Notes under the pieces: model-generated
Told to the model about the DNA's origin: nothing
The model's input: only the letters and a program-made list of their open reading frames with translations
Database searches by the model: none
Virus record (IMG/VR): IMGVR_UViG_3300009507_000014
Span: 1 to 64,000 of that record
Origin: a virus
DNA length: 64,000 nt
Strand: one strand, 5' to 3'
Shown: positions 60,517 to 64,000 of the stretch, piece after piece
Layout: every line of letters starts with the position of its first letter
How positions within the stretch are numbered: position 1 is the stretch's first letter
Made by a program: the position numbers and the translations under genes

Positions 60517-60852
60517 ATGTCTGCCATCAAGACGCACGACCACTGGCAAGTCCTCCAAGGAGGGACCATACATTACGAAGGAGAAGACGAACAAGGCGCC
60601 CAGCCTCTCGAAGTACGCGCGATTCGCGTCTCACGGAACAACCCATCTACGTGTTTGCTGCTCACAGAAAAGACGCACGAGGGCGGGAGCATCCCCAGGA
60701 CTGAACAAAACGTGCTCCACGCGCGTATCACAGGCACGGTGCCGAGTGCAAATACAACCGAGTTTAACGTGTCGACACGGCTCGATGGTCAGTCTCATGC
60801 CCTCAATCTCACGTCAGTAAAATCGTCAAGAGAAAGCTGTGTAGTCATGTAG
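60517..60852 (+). CDS. Hypothetical protein, 111 aa
   Basis: Starts MSAIKTHDHWQVLQGGTIHY; beta-rich, perhaps a small barrel (LLLTEKTHEGG, HARITGTVPSANTTEFNVST). No family recognised. Confidence 0.5.
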   Translation: MSAIKTHDHWQVLQGGTIHYEGEDEQGAQPLEVRAIRVSRNNPSTCLLLTEKTHEGGSIPRTEQNVLHARITGTVPSANTTEFNVSTRLDGQSHALNLTSVKSSRESCVVM

Positions 60853-60896
60853 GATTTACAGTATTGAATATAAATGATAGTGTGTTTTCACTTACT

Positions 60897-61796
60897 ATGT
60901 TGTTCCGATGTCTATGCATGTTCTTGTCTCTCGTGGCCACACAGGCCGCCTTTGACGGCATACGTTGCGAGTCGCCAGCCGCCGTGCTGCCCGACCGTAT
61001 TCGCATGACGCCCTCCAAGTCAGGCATCGTCGAGAGCCGGTGCGATTGGTCGCAACAGTCGTTTGCAGTTCCCAACACGACGTTTATTCAATTTGACAGG
61101 ACCTACGCGGCGCGCCGCACAAGTCGAAAGGATTCCATACTCGGCATCTCCTTGTACGACACGGATTCCAACGAAAAAATATTCGACGTGGACATTCACA
61201 ACAATCGCATCACGTCCGAGCAACGCAAATGTATGGGAGTCTTTGCACACACAAAAAGCAAGCCCATGTGGCTGCGCGTCTCGCTCGAACCCCTGGTTGA
61301 CCTCGACACGACCTTTGTCATCGTCGATTATGCCGGCCACAAAGCGTCACAATTTCGAAATTGCTTTCGCATGGAACTGCGCCAACACGTGAATCGTACA
61401 CACTTGAAACTACGCGCCAGTTCGCATTCTGGCCTGCAACAGGACATCGTGGCCGTGAAATTCACCGAACCACGCCTCTACAGAAAACAAGGCGTCAATG
61501 TAGACACACTCAAGCAATTGGAACGGCGTGTCGCCGAGATGGAGAAGACAGTCATGGATTTGTCGCACGACAGCTTTCGCATGGAAAGTCGCGTCAGACA
61601 GGGTCAGCGCATGTTCACAGAGTCACACGACACGTTTAGCAAGAAGATGGAGTCGCACAGCGACATGACCAATGCCAAAATCACCAGTCGTTTCATCGTC
61701 ATGCTGGCCTTTGTCGTCATCGTCTTTGCGTGCATGGCCGTGTACGTCAGAAACTGTCAAAAACATATTACCATCATAAAAGACCATTTAATTTAA
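60897..61796 (+). CDS. Type I membrane protein with p24/TMED-like architecture
   Basis: 299 residues. MLFRCLCMFLSLVATQAAFD is a signal peptide; a beta-rich lumenal domain of about 170 residues with several Cys and two NxT/S sites follows; then a coiled coil (TLKQLERRVAEMEKTVMDLS) and one membrane segment (FIVMLAFVVIVFACMAVYV) with a short basic tail. The order signal peptide - beta domain - coiled coil - TM - short tail is that of p24/TMED cargo receptors, but a GOLD domain cannot be proven by eye. The frame opens at TTG; ATG 60897 lies 28 bases behind ATATAAATG. Confidence 0.6.
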   Translation: MLFRCLCMFLSLVATQAAFDGIRCESPAAVLPDRIRMTPSKSGIVESRCDWSQQSFAVPNTTFIQFDRTYAARRTSRKDSILGISLYDTDSNEKIFDVDIHNNRITSEQRKCMGVFAHTKSKPMWLRVSLEPLVDLDTTFVIVDYAGHKASQFRNCFRMELRQHVNRTHLKLRASSHSGLQQDIVAVKFTEPRLYRKQGVNVDTLKQLERRVAEMEKTVMDLSHDSFRMESRVRQGQRMFTESHDTFSKKMESHSDMTNAKITSRFIVMLAFVVIVFACMAVYVRNCQKHITIIKDHLI

Positions 61797-61832
61797 TTAC
61801 ACACCTATATAAGTCCCACCCGCTGTAAAAAC

Positions 61833-62399
61833 ATGGCCCTCCCAAACTTTCAAAACGTCGACGACCACGACGCGCAGATGCAACGACGCCGTACACGTGA
61901 CAATTCCATCGGGCCGGGCGAAGCAAGCATTCTGTATCACTATTCCCGCCATAACCGCGCGCCAGGCGATTACACATTGGAAAAGATGACATATTTTTAT
62001 GCATTCGACCCTGCATCTCACGGACCGACGTTCGAACGACTCATGGTGGAAAGGCATGGCAGATTCAAGTGGAAAATTCCATGTCCTTCTAACATTGTCG
62101 ATTTGAGGTCATTACCTAAAGAAGACGCGCCTGACTCGCGCGTGTTTGGTGCTGATTTTGACCACTGGCTGCGAAAGACAGCCTCCGACGACTCCGATTT
62201 GGATAACCAGTTCTACAACGCCGTTTTTACCAAACTCCCAGACTGCAACGGTGTGTTCATGTTTGCAAAGGACGGATACTCTGAATATGTGCTGAAAAGG
62301 GGCGTCACAGTGCAGATTTTAGAAACGAAGCAGTGTGGTGGGCCGCCCCCAGGTAGGCGCAAAAAACGTCCCAAGATTCGTACATACGTTTTAGGATAA
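61833..62399 (+). CDS. Hypothetical protein, 188 aa
   Basis: Starts MALPNFQNVDDHDAQMQRRR; the end is basic (GRRKKRPKIRTYVLG). Middle looks alpha/beta (DGYSEYVLKRGVTVQILETK). A CTATATAAG lies 22-29 bases before the ATG. No family recognised. It converges with the acid phosphatase, overlapping by 9 bases. Confidence 0.55.
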   Translation: MALPNFQNVDDHDAQMQRRRTRDNSIGPGEASILYHYSRHNRAPGDYTLEKMTYFYAFDPASHGPTFERLMVERHGRFKWKIPCPSNIVDLRSLPKEDAPDSRVFGADFDHWLRKTASDDSDLDNQFYNAVFTKLPDCNGVFMFAKDGYSEYVLKRGVTVQILETKQCGGPPPGRRKKRPKIRTYVLG

Positions 62400-63233
62400 T
62401 GTTGCACCGTTTTCTCCGATAAAATCGTAGGTACCGTCGTCTCTTACCATCAAAAACCCACGCTCTGCCAACGCAAATCGCAAACGGTCGTCGACCTTTT
62501 TGCGCAGCGGATAGCGAGACGCGCCCGCCCCCGACAAGTACTGCTCCACACCCTCGTCCGACACAATGTGCTGCAAATTGTGGTCGTGGCCGCACAAGTA
62601 CGCCTCGACGCCGTGCTCGCGCATCAGACGCGTCACGACGTCTCTCATGGCCGCGGGGGCATTGGCATGCCATCCGTACGTCCACAGTGGATGGTGTCCC
62701 ACGATAAACTTGCGTGGCGCCGTCGAGGCGGCCAACGCCGACGTTAACCACGCGGTCTGCTCCGGGACGCGAAGCATTTGCGCGTCCAAGTCTTCCCAGT
62801 GGCGCACGCGACTGCCAAAGTGACGTACCACATAGTTGACGGGTTCCCACGGAGTCGTGTCCATCACAAACAATTCGACGTCGCCGTGGCGCACGTTGTA
62901 AAAACGGTCGGGCATGTACCAGTGGTTGTACACGCGCGTCATGTCCACCTGGGCGGCTGCGTTGCCAAGATAGTCGTGGTTGCCGAGGCATACGTACCAC
63001 GGCACAGATGCATTGTACACGTCGACCCACTCGTGCGTTCGACCCTCGTTGGCGCTCTCGATGCCCACGGAATAAAAATTGTCCCCCGTGCTCACCACAA
63101 AATCCGGCGCCTCGCGTCGAAGCGCCTCGGCGACACGCCGCTGACCGGCCGTACCGCCGCGTCCCCAGTCGCCAATGACCGCAAAATCGCCACGAGCAAA
63201 CCCCATCAGCATGACAAACAAAAACGAAATCAT
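62391..63233 (-). CDS. Secreted purple acid phosphatase (metallophosphoesterase, ACP5-like)
   Basis: 280 residues. The first 15 (MISFLFVMLMGFARG) are a signal peptide. All metal-binding blocks are present: GDWGRGG (Asp22), GDNFYSVG (Asp51, Tyr54), GNHDY (Asn85, His86), GHHPLWTYG (about 175) and CGHDHNLQ (about 207). This matches tartrate-resistant, ACP5-type purple acid phosphatases, which hydrolyse phosphomonoesters with an Fe-metal pair at low pH. Length matches the small, single-domain type. It would act in the secretory or lysosomal lumen, perhaps for phosphate supply. Confidence 0.92.
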   Translation of the reverse strand: MISFLFVMLMGFARGDFAVIGDWGRGGTAGQRRVAEALRREAPDFVVSTGDNFYSVGIESANEGRTHEWVDVYNASVPWYVCLGNHDYLGNAAAQVDMTRVYNHWYMPDRFYNVRHGDVELFVMDTTPWEPVNYVVRHFGSRVRHWEDLDAQMLRVPEQTAWLTSALAASTAPRKFIVGHHPLWTYGWHANAPAAMRDVVTRLMREHGVEAYLCGHDHNLQHIVSDEGVEQYLSGAGASRYPLRKKVDDRLRFALAERGFLMVRDDGTYDFIGENGATLS

Positions 63234-63331
63234 CTTTTATTTTGAAGTTGCCCTTTTTATACTTTTTTTTTTCTGAACCCGAGTTCTAATTTGAATAGAA
63301 CTCGGAAAATTCTCAGAACCATTCATTTCCG

Positions 63332-63955
63332 ATGCAGCGTCCTACAAAAAAGAGCCGCACCGTCGGTAAAGTCTTCATTGGGTCGATGAACATGCGCGGG
63401 GCATGGGCAAAACGACCGGACGGTGCTCTACTTGTCAATGTGACCTCCGCGCAGTCCAAATCGTCCCGAACGCGCCAAGACTTCTCGCCGATGTCCGAGT
63501 CCAACTACAAGGGGCACCACTGCTTTGAAAATTATTGGCAGGGAGGCAAGGTTTGGGAGGGCATCCCTTTCGACAAGTCCCAGGACTGGTGGCGTCGCCA
63601 AACGAAAGGAAAACGACGCTACCCGCCGGGAAAAGGCAAGCGCGTGCTCCACTCGAACTATGACGGCGTCGAACGCGACTATATCACCTCAAGAAAGGAG
63701 GTCTACGTGCCCGAATACGATGCCCTGATGCGCAAGACCTCTAGTTTTTCAGAGCTGCGCGCGCGCGTCGAGCGCGGTGAAGACGTCGTCGTCATGGACT
63801 TTGACGGCCCTCGCACGCCCGGAGGGGGCGTCAGCTGCCATGAGGTGACGCTGGAGCTCCTCAAGAGCAAGATGAACGACGTGACACACCCATTCGGGCA
63901 CGGATACGTCGTGGCCGCCGGACTCAAAGGCATTGATATTACAGCATTTATTTAA
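63332..63955 (+). CDS. Conserved viral protein of unknown function (PGGGV...FGHGYVVA type)
   Basis: 207 residues. Segments such as VFIGSMNMRGAWAKRP, LLVNVTSAQSKSS, HHCFENYWQGGKVWEG, SRKEVYVPEYDAL, VVMDFDGPR and PFGHGYVVAAGL look strongly conserved and match a family I recall from giant viruses and large phages without known function. The many invariant Trp, Tyr, Asp and Gly suggest an enzyme, possibly acting on nucleotides. N-terminus is basic (MQRPTKKSRTVG). Confidence 0.7.
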   Translation: MQRPTKKSRTVGKVFIGSMNMRGAWAKRPDGALLVNVTSAQSKSSRTRQDFSPMSESNYKGHHCFENYWQGGKVWEGIPFDKSQDWWRRQTKGKRRYPPGKGKRVLHSNYDGVERDYITSRKEVYVPEYDALMRKTSSFSELRARVERGEDVVVMDFDGPRTPGGGVSCHEVTLELLKSKMNDVTHPFGHGYVVAAGLKGIDITAFI

Positions 63956-63973
63956 TACAAACACGTTTTATTT

Positions 63974-64000
63974 CTACGCAGCGTTCTTGAAGTATTTTAC
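63974..64000 (-). CDS. Possible 3' end of a gene entering from the right edge
   Basis: On the minus strand the last nine codons at the edge read VKYFKNAA and stop (TAG), followed by an AATAAAA run. This would be the end of a gene converging with the previous one, as is usual here. Too short to be sure. Confidence 0.25.
   Translation of the reverse strand, partial: VKYFKNAA

Overview
This window looks like part of the genome of a large double-stranded DNA virus of a eukaryote (or an integrated or episomal copy of one). Coding density is very high, no introns are evident, and genes sit on both strands with very short gaps. Most genes have an AT-rich TATA-like element (TATATAA, TATTTAAR) about 10-30 bases before the chosen ATG. 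The gene set is typical of giant viruses: an RPB2-type RNA polymerase subunit, a D5-like SF3 helicase, a SNF2/RING helicase, ankyrin and MORN proteins, RING fingers, a Rab GTPase and an HD-domain dNTPase-like protein. I see no double-jelly-roll capsid gene here. There is instead a protein that reads like a tailed-phage/herpesvirus-type portal (15465-16814), together with a histone H3-like protein. Portal plus histone plus NCLDV-like RNA polymerase is the combination known for mirusviruses (Mirusviricota). That placement is an inference; the HK97-type capsid and terminase genes that would settle it are not recognisable in this window.

Layout. 0-17 kb: a terminal repeat tract, the D5-like helicase, asparagine synthase, an Alba-like protein, several membrane proteins (one resembling a sphingomyelin synthase that has lost its catalytic histidines, one resembling NIPA magnesium transporters), an F-box-like protein, a permuted papain-like peptidase, a 1090-residue acidic-tailed protein carrying a ubiquitin-like LRLRGG segment, and the portal-like gene. 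17-35 kb: a cathepsin-like protease, a probable gp2.5-type ssDNA-binding protein, a TPD-type nuclease, a twin-CX9C microprotein, a two-box HMG protein, a RAMA-domain-like protein, two RING-H2 proteins, a DEDDh exonuclease, many membrane proteins, and repeat tracts at 23.2 and 34.5 kb. 35-51 kb: an SF1-helicase-like protein, a secreted EF-hand protein, a BAF-like protein, a MORN protein, the SNF2/RING/UBA helicase, two ankyrin-type proteins and their neighbour, a PLD-type nuclease, several small genes, and a non-coding block (49.96-50.94 kb) of palindromic repeats followed by inverted TTAGGG-rich arrays. 51-64 kb: an HD phosphohydrolase, a Rab GTPase, a histone H3-like protein, RPB2, a PD-(D/E)XK nuclease, a p24-like membrane protein, a purple acid phosphatase and a conserved viral protein of unknown function.

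How the genes may fit together. Replication and repair are served by the SF3 helicase, the ssDNA-binding proteins, the exonuclease, three nucleases, the SNF2 helicase and the dNTPase-like HD protein. RPB2 indicates virus-encoded transcription. A striking group of DNA-packaging or chromatin factors (histone H3-like, BAF-like, HMG-box, Alba-like, RAMA-like) suggests a virus genome handled as chromatin, probably in the nucleus. A second group with signal peptides or membrane segments (cathepsin, acid phosphatase, EF-hand, p24-like, NIPA-like, SMS-like, Rab) points to use of the host secretory and endomembrane system. All functions are read from sequence by eye; none was checked against a database.
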